64,000 nt of DNA, taken from the NCBI GenBank assembly GCA_018806915.1, contig JAGKQI010000092.1, forward strand, positions 472,501 through 536,500, read 5' to 3'. Position numbers and translations under genes: made by a program. The notes beneath the pieces were generated by a model. The model saw only the letters and a program-made list of their open reading frames with translations, was not told the DNA's origin and ran no database searches. The stretch is from Phytophthora colocasiae (Eukaryota; Oomycota; Peronosporomycetes; Peronosporales; Peronosporaceae). How positions within the stretch are numbered: the first letter of the stretch is position 1; the number at the start of each line of letters is the position of its first letter. Shown here piece after piece: positions 31,621 through 40,681 of this stretch.

Positions 31621-31717
31621 GGCGCTTTGTCATTGTTCCTGGTTACGTGCTGTCTGTCTCGCATTAAATCCCCACCAGCTTTCATTCGGCAATTAATCTC
31701 CCGGCGACCACATTGTC

Positions 31718-32240
31718 ATGGTCTCCTCATTCGTGTCTAAGGCTGCAGTCGCTGCTTCAGCTTTGCTGGCTACTGTAAATGCTGAGCATGAGACTGCCAA
31801 GCTCTCGCACCCGTACGGCTCCAGTGCCGAGGTCTTTCTCTTCGGCGCTCACGTCAAGTCGTGTCGTGCTGCGATGGACCCGAACGTCGATGTGCTCTTT
31901 ATGTCCAACGACTCGTACATGGACGGCGTGAACCCGATTCGCGGCGGTATCCCCGTGGTGTTCCCGAACTTCGGCGGTGCTCCCGGTTTCCCCAACCACG
32001 GGTTGTGGTCCACGGCTTCGCTCGCATCACCAACTGGACCCTGGCGAGCCACAAGGACACGACGGACAAGAGCGGCGCTAGTGTGGTCAAATTCACCATG
32101 GCGGCTAGCGATTCGACCCGCCAGATGTGGCCGGTGGAGTTTGAGCTCCAGTACGAGGTGAAGCTGTACGCCAACCAGCTTGACACAGCTCTACAACAAG
32201 CACACGGAGAAGATCGAGTTCCACACGCTACTGCACAATT
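31718..32240 (+). pseudogene. Glucose-6-phosphate 1-epimerase-like gene, left copy, truncated
   Basis: After a likely signal peptide (MVSSFVSKAAVAASALLATV) the frame matches the hexose-6-phosphate mutarotase family: KLSHPYGSSAEVFLFGAHV, then GVNPIRGGIPVVFPNFGGAPGF. A 14-bp duplication near 31998-32025 (GGTTGTGGTCCACG-type) shifts the frame, and the rest (ARITNWTLASHKD, QMWPVEFELQYEVKLYANQL) lies in the next frame. A second shift follows. The copy is cut by the repeat breakpoint at 32240. Confidence 0.75.
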
Positions 32241-32906
32241 GGTTTGTTGAAGGACAGCTGAATGCAGCACCAGTCAGCACCTTTTTACCATTTGGAACGG
32301 AACTCGATTTTTACCTGGAGTGACTGGGAGGCTTCAGCTTGCAGGACCCACGACCACTGTTCGAGATACAAGAAACACCGCATGGTGAATAGTTGCTACA
32401 GCAATTTCAAGGAGATGTTCCCACGTACCGAAGAGTGCAATGAGGCTGGCGTTTTTGGCAGGTCGCGATCCTTTTTCAGGTCCACTTCAGGGTTTAGCAG
32501 TTTAGTGGCCTCAGTGGTGCGAGGTTGAGTCATTCATCCCCATTGTCGAGGAATCGTCCATCTCCACGTAATTCTTCGAGTTGTCGTTCTCTGCAACAAG
32601 AACGTTTCAATCTCTGCCGGTGACTCACTCATAAAGGCATCGCTTTTTATTTATTTTTTCACGGATTATATTGGCACATATTTATCAAACGCGCATATCA
32701 TAAGTTATGATTCATAACAATCCATAATGTCATCTGCTTCCGACATCAACGCCTACGCTCACTCAGTTGAGCCAGCTCAGTGCGAAACGCTCTTCAACTC
32801 TAAGAAATGGACTTTCCTGTATTAGAGGTCGAGTCCTGGATGCGTCTCCGTCTTGCCACTTGGTCAAAGTCCACACCCTTAAGACCCGAGTCGTCCACCC
32901 ACAGAT
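32241..32906. other. Spacer of the 3.1-kb inverted repeat
   Basis: This 666-bp unique sequence lies between the arms. The right end (32800-32906) is the 3' end of the epimerase pseudogene on the minus strand. The remainder is AT-rich from 32640 to 32730 and holds no recognised gene. Confidence 0.6.
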
Positions 32907-33429
32907 AATTGTGCAGTAGCGTGTGGAACTCGATCTTCTCCGTGTGCTTGTTGTAGAGCTGTGTCAAGCTGGTTGGCGTATAGCTTCACCTCGTACTGGA
33001 GCTCAAACTCCACCGGCCACATCTGGCGGGTCGAATCGCTAGCCGCCATGGTGAATTTGACCACACTAGCGCCGCTCTTGTCCGTCGTGTCCTTGTGGCT
33101 CGCCAGGGTCCAGTTGGTGATGCGAGCGAAGCCGTGGACCACAGCCCGTGGTTGGGGAAACCGGGAGCACCGCCGAAGTTCGGGAACACCACGGGGATAC
33201 CGCCGCGAATCGGGTTCACGCCGTCCATGTACGAGTCGTTGGACATAAAGAGCACATCGACGTTCGGGTCCATCGCAGCACGACACGACTTGACGTGAGC
33301 GCCGAAGAGAAAGACCTCGGCACTGGAGCCGTACGGGTGCGAGAGCTTGGCAGTCTCATGCTCAGCATTTACAGTAGCCAGCAAAGCTGAAGCAACGACT
33401 GCAGCCTTAGACACGAATGAGGAGACCAT
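32800..33429 (-). pseudogene. Glucose-6-phosphate 1-epimerase-like gene, right copy
   Basis: This has the same sequence and the same two frameshifts as 31718-32240, but it continues beyond the repeat boundary with HNYLWVDDSGLKGVDFD to a stop at 32800. The intact family would be about 300 residues, so the C-terminus appears shortened. Signal peptide, RGGIP motif and LYANQL segment are all present in broken frames. Confidence 0.75.
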
Positions 33430-33524
33430 GACAATGTGGTCGCCGGGAGATTAATTGCCGAATGAAAGCTGGTGGGGATTTAATGCGAGACAGACAGCAC
33501 GTAACCAGGAACAATGACAAAGCG

Positions 33525-34510
33525 CCAGCGCTAACTTTGAAGGCTGGTGTGCCTTTTGTCTCCTGATCTTCTCCGGAGAGCTCCCCGAACTGTTTTTCCT
33601 TGATTCGTGGCTGGACCTCAACTCGTTCGAAGAGCTCAGCACTGGCACAAGGAATACCATACCAAGTCTTAGGAGCGCCACAATGCAAGTAACTGGTACT
33701 GTAGAACTATGGTCCTCCACGTGCCAACAAAAAGTAGAGAAGCACATTCCAGCGGGATCATAATGCCCTTGACATCTTCATCCAAGTACTGGAGTACGGA
33801 ACCAGGAAGTTTCGGCATATTGTTCAAGTTCCAGCCATCCTGCGCGTACCGCTCCAGTATCTCCTCTAGTGATTTGGCTGCTTCAATATATCCATGTTTT
33901 CTCCTCCTGTTGTTGCTGCTAGACCATCGCGAGGTCCATGTGAGAAGAATTCACTCAGTTGACCAACGTATTCACTCTTAGCCTTTGTAGTTAGATTCTT
34001 CCCACGCTTTTTCACAGTGCGAAGACTCTTGTCGTACAGATCCTGACGAGGGAAAGCGCTACCGTTGGCGCCAGTGTCCACGTCGCTGCCGTACTGCACT
34101 TCCAGTCACTGTTCGTGCATTGGAAAACTCAATAGTCTCCAGAACTCGCTCCTGATCACTCACAGCTTCGTCTGGATGAACCTCTGACGACAAGGAAAAA
34201 TAATCACGTTTCCAAGCATCTGCACGCTCCTTGTAGTCCATGACTGATCTCCGCGCCCATATCGAAGCCAAATTTTGGGGTTTCCTTGCTTTTGTTCGGA
34301 TCCATCGCGTCCTGCACACAGTCGTTGCAGTACCAGTCCCCAGTCGGCATCACATCCAGCGGATCGTCCAAGCAGAAGATGTGCTGGCCACTATTGCAGC
34401 CGTCGCACAGCAGCATCCGATCCTGACAATCACCACGCAGACAAACCTGGCAGATCTCACTGTTAAACGCCAGTTCCGCGGCGTCTGCGTCCCAGCCAGG
34501 ATTTCCATGG
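33525..34510 (-). pseudogene. KDM5-like PHD and JmjC gene, right copy
   Basis: This is the mirror of 30640-31620: PHD finger at about 34320-34450, JmjC HVEDH near 33715 and WYGIP near 33660. Single-nucleotide indels differ between the copies (for example the T-run near 33732 and the site near 34241), which changes where the frames break. Neither copy is intact. Confidence 0.72.
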
Positions 34511-34521
34511 CAGACAGCTCC

Positions 34522-35140
34522 TCATAACCGTCCTCCAGGTATCGCACGGCAACGTGCAGCTTCTTCCCTCCAAATACCCGCTTCACTTCTGCTAATACAG
34601 CTCCTGGTTTCCTCGATCTTCACGAGTTTGTCCTCGTACATCGCTTCAACACTCGCGAGCTTCTCTTGCGCACTCGCCAGTTTCTCTCTCGCGCGCTTGA
34701 GCGTCTCTGTATGCACCGCCTCCAGTTTCTCTCTCGCGCGCTTGAGCGTCTCTGTATGCACCGCCTCCAAGCTCGCGAGCTTCTCCGCGTGCATCTTCTC
34801 GGCACTTGCAAGCTTCTCCTTATGCATCGCCTCCACGCTGGAGAGCAGCTTCTCGGCACTTTCAAGCTTCTCCTTGTGCATCGCCTAGCCGCCGACGCCA
34901 AGTCAATGCTGGACAGTAGACGCAGGTGGACCGTTGTATGTGCATTGAGGAGAGCGAATTGCTGGAGAAACTGCAGAATATCTGCGGTGCTGTAGCTATG
35001 GCCTTCCCTATGGGGCTGCCAGCGCACGATCCAGTCGAGCTTATGCTGGACGCCGGAAGTGCCGAAGAGGCTCTTGCCGACTCGTCGGCTGTGCTTGAAG
35101 TTGTTCGGGAGGACACGGCGGAGCTCCAAATAATCTGCAG
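34522..35140 (-). pseudogene. Coiled-coil ORF, right copy
   Basis: This is the mirror of 30000-30625. The coiled-coil frame is 34522-34881, with the tandem EAVHTETLKRAREKL duplication, and the upstream frame is entered by a shift near 34884. It is divergent from the two-exon gene at 35378. Confidence 0.45.
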
Positions 35141-35298
35141 GATCAATCCGCTCACTTGAGCCATGAACACGACAGCAATTGACGTGCCCACTGCAGCTCC
35201 ATCCATGCCGATGGTAACGCCTAGTGACAGCACAAACCGGTACAGTCGAGGAGAAACGAGTTTCCTGGCGCCGATGCGGTTTCTGGGAATTTCCGAGC

Positions 35299-35306
35299 GT
35301 ATTTAA
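35299..35306 (+). promoter_or_regulatory. TATA-like box of the two-exon gene
   Basis: TATTTAAG lies about 75 bp before the ATG at 35378. TATA boxes are uncommon in oomycete genes, so this may betray a viral or foreign origin. Confidence 0.35.
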
Positions 35307-35377
35307 GCGGAGTCGAATCGTTCGCGTGGTCCACATAGAAGTGAAAAGCCAGACACCCCACATAAAATCCGATCACC

Positions 35378-36270
35378 ATGGCCTGCCCGAACTGCGCCGT
35401 GCTCACCGCGGAGCGGGACGTTTACCGAGAACGCGCACTCGCCGCCGAAGCCCTCTCGAATCGTCTCGCCGCCACCCTCGACGAGAACAACCAACGCATC
35501 GAGGCGCTCAACCAAACCCTCGACGAGAACAACCAACACATCGAGGCGCTCCAACAGGAGCTGCGTGGCAGTGCCGCCCGCACACACGAGCTGCTCGAGC
35601 GCTTCATTACCTTGCTGAACGGGCGACTGCGCGAGGTCTTCGATGTGTCAACAGCGCAGCAGCAGGAATTCCAGGAACTGCTCACCGAGTTAAAGGTGAC
35701 TTCGGGCACGACGCACCCTACCGACGGCCATCGCGTGATTTTGGCGCGCACGGCGCGCGACGTCAACTACGTGAAGTACCAGCTTCATTCCGGTACGGAT
35801 CGCTACATCGCCGGCGTCTCCCGGTCGTACGCTGTCCGAGGCATCGAGGTGACCCAGTATGGTCGTCAGGGCAATGGCACGAACCTGCGCAAGTTCATCC
35901 GAGAGAAAGTCGAACCAATTCTTAAGCAGCGGCTCGCGCCCGACGTCGCCAGGGTAAGTGATGCGATATAACCCCGGATGGATCTGCTTGCTAATTTCTA
36001 ATCATTTAAGCTGCCCAGGGAACTCAGCGCCTACCGCGATTCAAAGGCTTCTTCTGCGAGTGGTACGGTGGCACGTCCGTCACTCGTGAAGACTTTGAGC
36101 AGTTGCTCAACGACGCTGCCGCTGACTACTACGCGGAAGCACCAGATCCAGTCCCTCTGTTCGCTCAGCACGTCCGATCCGTTGAAGAAACGTGTACGGA
36201 CGTGTGTCTTGAGGTGATCGCGCTGGCCGAGATGATCTTCCCGGTGCCTCTTTTCCTGCGACCCCCATAG
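35378..36270 (+). CDS. Hypothetical two-exon protein with coiled coil
   Basis: The predicted structure is join(35378..35953, 36019..36270), 275 residues. The intron of 65 bp has a strong GTAAGT donor, a CTAAT branch-point-like sequence and a CAG acceptor, and both exons are phase 0. The N-terminus has a CPNC motif, then a coiled coil with two copies of ALNQTLDENNQ-type repeats (residues 20-70). A compact domain ends exon 1 (HRVILARTARDVNYVKYQLH, then KFIREKVEPILKQRL). That arrangement loosely recalls the C-terminal domains of large-DNA-virus Bro-like proteins, a weak guess. Exon 2 is acidic and helical. A TATTTAAG box lies about 75 bp upstream. This is the only uninterrupted gene in the duplicated region. 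Confidence 0.55.
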
Positions 36271-36539
36271 AGCGCGACCAGCACGCAGCATTGAGGCTTG
36301 ACCTCATTGACAGTGCTCTGGACGCCTGACGCCACTCACAACACAAGCGTCAACAAGCTCATTCTGACCCTTAAAACCTTGGGTTTCCCACTTGATTTTC
36401 CTGCCTCCAAGTTTAAGCTTGGGTACGGTGAAGCTGTGTGCGCTGCACTTGACTTCATCTGTGATCAGGCGCTCGCTGCTCTCCGCTTCAACTGGCCCAG
36501 CCGCCGCAGACTCCCGATGGCACTACGAATCAAACCCCT
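36012..36539 (+). repeat. 528-bp direct repeat, right copy
   Basis: This is the partner of 28203-28730, holding exon 2 of the two-exon gene and an IFT57 fragment (36350-36505). It ends one minisatellite unit in, where unrelated AT-rich sequence starts. Confidence 0.9.
36350..36510 (+). pseudogene. IFT57: IFT57 fragment, right copy
   Basis: The same LILTLKTLGFPLDFPASK and GYGEAVCAALDFICDQALAAL segment as at 28550-28695, with a few substitutions. Nothing of the rest of the gene follows. Confidence 0.65.
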
Positions 36540-36950
36540 TGTTTTCGTCGAAAAAACAGCACCCAAGTCAGATATTTTTGGGACTTGCCTCACAAGGTAG
36601 GTTTCAAACTCAGGTAAATGTTTTCCATTTCCAAAAAATTTTCCGTAAAAAAAAAAGTTTTGTAAAAAAAATCCCAGATTTCCCCGCCAGCATTTTTTCA
36701 CTGCCAGTGACCAAAAATAGCTTGACAAGTCAAATTCGCAAAATGCGAGCGACAAAATAAGTGCAGTCGTTTTTGGGTCGATTTTGACTTGGACTGTGTT
36801 ATTTGGTGATTGGCAAAAAACGCGATTTTATGCAGTCGATTTTAGATGACCCTCGTTTTTTTTATGATAACAGAGCTAATTTGAGATGGATTGCAATTTT
36901 TGTCCTGTAACAACAAATACCGTACTTGACAGAATAAAATAGAGGTACAT
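36540..36950. other. AT-rich gap at the left edge of the viral block
   Basis: A-runs and T-runs are frequent and no gene is recognised. The left boundary of the integrated virus may lie here, but no terminal inverted repeat was found. Confidence 0.4.
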
Positions 36951-37418
36951 TCACTGCTGGAGTTTTTTCCAGTGCTTACGAAGGCGCATGCGAGCCAACG
37001 AACGCCCATGACGACAGCGCCCGAGGCGAGTGAGCTGAGATGCATGACAGCCGCACTGCGCGGTGAACTCGTCCTCGGCTTCATCTTCAGTCTCCGTGTC
37101 AGAGTCGCCCACAATATCCGTCAGAGACGAGTAGAAGTCGCGATGCGCCTGGAGAAGCCACCCGCGCTGAGGGTCGATCGGAGCGTCGAAACTGATGTGC
37201 ACCGCTGTCAGCTTGTCCTCGAACGAGAACTCCTTGTCATCCAAGCAGCGGTTGTAGAGATGCTCGAAGCCGAGGTAAAGCTCGAACTCGCCTCGTCCTT
37301 TGCACCTTGGATCGCGGCAGCGCTGGCGTTCCTCACGAGCAATAATGCGGGCAATCTGGAGCGCAGTCAGCTCTTGGCGGGCCTTGAGGTAGTCCTGGAA
37401 TGAGCTGAAGTGAGGCAT
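36951..37418 (-). CDS. Hypothetical protein of the PLV block (155 residues)
   Basis: The ATG at 37418 is preferred to an upstream in-frame start because an initiator (ATCATTTTCCATTT, 37437-37450) lies just upstream. The protein has an N-terminal helix with CRDPRCKG, a conserved-looking middle (LYLGFEHLYNRCLDDKEF, SFDAPIDPQRGWLL), an acidic DSDTETEDEAEDE run, and a C-terminal CGCH plus basic tail. The Cys pairs could bind zinc. No family was recognised. It is divergent from the gene at 37885, with the 79-bp repeats between them. Confidence 0.6.
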   Translation of the reverse strand: MPHFSSFQDYLKARQELTALQIARIIAREERQRCRDPRCKGRGEFELYLGFEHLYNRCLDDKEFSFEDKLTAVHISFDAPIDPQRGWLLQAHRDFYSSLTDIVGDSDTETEDEAEDEFTAQCGCHASQLTRLGRCRHGRSLARMRLRKHWKKLQQ

Positions 37419-37436
37419 CTTGCGGGCTCGGAGGAG

Positions 37437-37450
37437 AAATGGAAAATGAT
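37437..37450 (-). promoter_or_regulatory. Oomycete-type initiator for the 36951-37418 gene
   Basis: The minus strand reads ATCATTTTCCATTT, a good match to the TCATTTYNNW core, about 20-30 bp before the ATG. Confidence 0.5.
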
Positions 37451-37470
37451 ATGCGAGTACGTTTGCGAGG

Positions 37471-37784
37471 ACGTTTCCCAAGATGATTCGGGAAAGTCAA
37501 CTCAGAACGTCTGTTCCTTGGAATCATCTTCATGGTCAGTCTCCAACACGTTTCTTAAGATTGTTTGGAAGAGAGCCTGCTCAGAACGTCTGTTCCTCGA
37601 AATTATCTCCATGGTCAGTCTCCAAGACGTTTCCCAAGATTGTTTGGAAGAGAGCCTGCTCAGAACGTCTGTTCCTCGGAATCATCTCCATGGTCAGTCT
37701 CCAAGACGTTTCTCAAGATGATTCGGGAGAGAGCCAGTTTGACGTGTCTCTTCCACGGAACCATTCTCACAGTCAATCTTCAAG
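37471..37784. repeat. Four tandem units of about 79 bp
   Basis: Units start with ACGTTTC at 37471, 37548, 37627 and 37706 (spacings 77, 79, 79). They contain the shared blocks TCAGAACGTCTGTTCC and CATGGTCAGTCTCCAA. They fill the space between two divergent genes of the viral block and may be regulatory or an origin. Confidence 0.88.
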
Positions 37785-37846
37785 AAAATTCTGGGAAATG
37801 TATTTACAAGACGTTATTACGGTCATTTTACAAGACCGATGCGAGC

Positions 37847-37856
37847 TTCATTTCTC
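37847..37856 (+). promoter_or_regulatory. Oomycete-type initiator for the 37885 gene
   Basis: TTCATTTCTC followed by GATTTCG matches the oomycete Inr, about 30 bp before the ATG at 37885. Confidence 0.55.
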
Positions 37857-37884
37857 GATTTCGCCGCTCACGCTCCAACCGACC

Positions 37885-39413
37885 ATGGACTTCAAGACGG
37901 CCTTCGATCTGGCCCAGCCGCTACGAGACGCCGCGCCGACTCTCCGACGATTGTTCCCGAGCAACTTTGATCAAGTGCTGCAGCTTCTCGTCTCGCAAAC
38001 GCCGCCACCGGACACTACGTACGAGGAGAAATTCGCCGCGCTGTTGGCTGACGAAGACAGAGCGAGCACGAACCCCGTCTCGGCACGAGTCGCCTTCCAG
38101 AAGAAGAAGAAGTGGATCCAACAGCAGATCGAGAAGAATCGTCGCACCAAGCAATGGCTCTTCGGCAAGCAGCGCAGCGAGATGACGGAGGCGGAGATGG
38201 ACGAGCTGTGGGAGTACGTACAGCGGCTCCGTGAGTCGAACATCTCATACGAGAACTGCGAGAAGATGACAAACCTGAATCGCCATTGTTGCCGGCCTGG
38301 ATTCAAGCTGTGGCTAGAGGGGAAGAAGATTGCGGTCGAGGCGCTTGGCGAAGAATTCAAGCAAAGCCTCAGTGCGGAACCGGCTCAGAGAGCGACGAAG
38401 ACGACCGCGGTAAGCTTGTGTTCGGCTCCGAGTTCACCAAGCAAGACGAGTACGACGAGCTGGTGCAGGTCCATATTCAAGGCGATGGGAAGGCGTTGGA
38501 GGAAGAGATCGAAACCTTGGAGTCAATGACGCGTCAGCTAGACTCAGTCGGTGAGGATAAAGCCATCAACCTCGGCATCAAGTGGGACGAACACTCGTGG
38601 GATCTCGATCCAAACCGCTGCTATCCGAACAGCCCCAGAGCTACTTTCAAGTACATAATGCCTGTACGAGAAAGTCATCGCAATCGTCTTCGTGAACAAC
38701 TCAAAGAAGCTGAAGACAAGCTGAAGCTAGCCGACAAGCCAGTTCGACGGCGTCTTCGTCAAGTCAGCGCGGACGACTCAGGCGACAGTGACGACGTATC
38801 GTTCGAGGGCAGCGAACGCAGCGACGCCGACGCAGAGGACACCGAGACTCGTGAGCACGAGCACGCTGACGGCAGCGAACGCGGGGACGCCGACACTGAG
38901 GACACCGAGACTCGTGAGCACGGCAGCGAACGCAGGGACGCCGTCGCAGAGGGCAACAATCGGAAGAGGCGCCGCAGCACAGCGCAAGGTTCGCCACCGA
39001 CGAAGCGGTCGAAGCGGTCAAAGCGGTCAAACCAGCACAAGCCCGAGTATTCGTGGACTTTGACCGACGATCTTTTGTGGAAGAACCAACAGGTGATCGG
39101 CAAGACTAAGCTCCGCGAGTGGTTGGCGATGCTGAAGAACCCTAAGAAACAACTCGGCGAGGCAGAGATCGAAAACTACCGCAAACGCGTCAGAGACAAC
39201 GCGGACATCCCAAGGTGGCCAAACGTCCCTGCAGACCTCTGGCTGGAGTTCTTCGACATTGCATTCGGGACGAATATGCTCGACAAGGAGAGCAGCCGCG
39301 ATATTCTCGCTGGGATGCTCAAGCGCGCGCCTGGGTCAATCCCAACATTCTACAACGCGATAAAACGCGCGCTGCGGGAGTTCGACGAGAGAGAGAAGGC
39401 GGCAAGCAACTAG
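37885..39413 (+). CDS. Hypothetical charged protein of the PLV block, frameshifted
   Basis: The frame starts MDFKTAFDLAQPLRDAAPTL and shifts once near 38380, continuing as GSESDEDDRGKLVFGSE to a stop at 39413 (about 508 residues in all). Recognisable parts are an N-terminal helical segment with LWEYVQRLRESNISYENCEKM (about residue 110), a coiled coil, LGIKWDEHSWDLDPNRCYPN (about residue 235), and an acidic repeat region with EDTETREHE twice. A KRRRST/KRSKRSKRS nuclear-localisation-like patch and a C-terminal domain (WTLTDDLLWKNQQVIGKTKL) follow. The family is unknown to me. The tandem array at 46-64 kb encodes degraded relatives of its first two thirds. Confidence 0.6.
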
Positions 39414-39443
39414 CGGTGTTTTATTTACGTAGTCTAGTGGTTA

Positions 39444-40448
39444 CTATATGTACGGTTGTGCCGCTTCAGTCGGAAGACCACTAAGTATTGACAGCAGCGA
39501 TCCAGTAACACGACGAAGCCCTCCATCGACATCTTCTTCATTAATATGCACCTTGTGGAACCTTGCCCCGCGAACGGTTAATTCCATAAAGTGCCAAGCC
39601 AAGAAGTTAGACACGATACCGTAGACTGGCTCTTGGAAGCTTGGATCTCTCTCGAGGTTTTCGATCAGCATGGCCTCCGTTCCAATGACCATCTGCGCGG
39701 TACCCTTGTCAAAGTTGTCTTTTTTACACTCAATCACCATGATCTTGTGGCCTCTCTTGGTTACAAGGCGATCAACGCGACCGAATGAGTTGAGAACCTC
39801 AGACTTGAAAGATACCTCCCGTCGCAGCTCTACGTTGTCGGCAGCGTCGCACTCGCGAACAACAGCCTGCATAACCTCGTCAACCAGGACCACCTTCTCC
39901 GCCTCGTTCGATATCTCAAATGTTCTGATCCCGCTTGTACGCAGCGTGTCGCGAACGGTCATGCGCAGCCGGTCAATTCCCTCATCTGAGAGCGCAGTTG
40001 GAGCGGGACAGAACAATGGAAGGTTGCCATTCTTGTCAAGGTAGACACGCTCGAGTTCGTCACGCCAGATAAAATCACCGAAAGCAGACCGGTGGGCGCG
40101 CTTCTTCCCCGTGACGTTAGCTCTAGTCATCTTCGTGGCGATCTCGTCTGACATCTTGCGGATGTTTGCAACACGACAGCTGTGAACGCGCTGAAGAAGC
40201 TGATCCTCAAGCTTCGGACTCTCTTCTTGTTCGTTCTGCTCTTCTTGATCGTCTTCGGCGTCTAATTCGTCTTCTGTGTTTTCGCCTTGCTCACAAGCGT
40301 CAGCCTCAGATGTTTCCTCGACCTGGTTGGCAAGACGGCTACGCGATGCACTGGCGCGCACTTGTCTGATCCTTGCCGTGTACTCAGAGACTTTGTCAAG
40401 CGTCTCCGCGTTGGGGAAAAGCGTGGGCTCGACGTCAGGCTGGGACAT
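39444..40448 (-). CDS. PD-(D/E)XK nuclease-fold protein (334 residues)
   Basis: The N-terminal 130 residues are acidic and low in complexity (EDELDAEDDQEEQNEQEE). The C-terminal half carries a PD-(D/E)XK-type core: Asp226 in FGRVDRLV, Glu240 and Lys242 in VIECKK, and Gln252 in GTAQMVIGTEA. That is the D...ExK...Q arrangement of many nucleases in this fold. It may act in viral DNA processing, or it may belong to an endonuclease family amplified in oomycetes. The gene is convergent with the one ending at 39413, 30 bp apart. No clear initiator was found upstream. Confidence 0.6.
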   Translation of the reverse strand: MSQPDVEPTLFPNAETLDKVSEYTARIRQVRASASRSRLANQVEETSEADACEQGENTEDELDAEDDQEEQNEQEESPKLEDQLLQRVHSCRVANIRKMSDEIATKMTRANVTGKKRAHRSAFGDFIWRDELERVYLDKNGNLPLFCPAPTALSDEGIDRLRMTVRDTLRTSGIRTFEISNEAEKVVLVDEVMQAVVRECDAADNVELRREVSFKSEVLNSFGRVDRLVTKRGHKIMVIECKKDNFDKGTAQMVIGTEAMLIENLERDPSFQEPVYGIVSNFLAWHFMELTVRGARFHKVHINEEDVDGGLRRVTGSLLSILSGLPTEAAQPYI

Positions 40449-40681
40449 GGCGCGTGGCAGTTAAGCTGTCGATGTTATTGTAGCACGTGTCCAGCGTAAA
40501 AGAAAACTGCTAGAATTGCGTTGAATTGAATACGATTCAAAAAAAAATTGCGAACGTAATTACACATTACATGTAGCTGTTATGTAACTTTACGACGGTT
40601 AGCAAAACGGGAATATGTTAGATAATTTGTCGAAGAGAAACAGCCAAACAAATTGTTATAAAATAATTGCTTTTTTTTTGC

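Larger units (their letters stand above)
29137..32240. repeat. 3.1-kb inverted repeat, left arm
   Basis: This is the reverse complement of 32907-36011, with only a few single-base substitutions and indels seen by eye (for example near 31405 and 30905). It ends abruptly inside the epimerase pseudogene at CACAATT. Confidence 0.93.
32907..36011. repeat. 3.1-kb inverted repeat, right arm
   Basis: This is the partner of 29137-32240. It ends at 36011 inside the intron of the two-exon gene. On its inner side the epimerase frame continues past the breakpoint (to 32800), which suggests that the right arm is the original and the left arm the copy. Confidence 0.93.
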
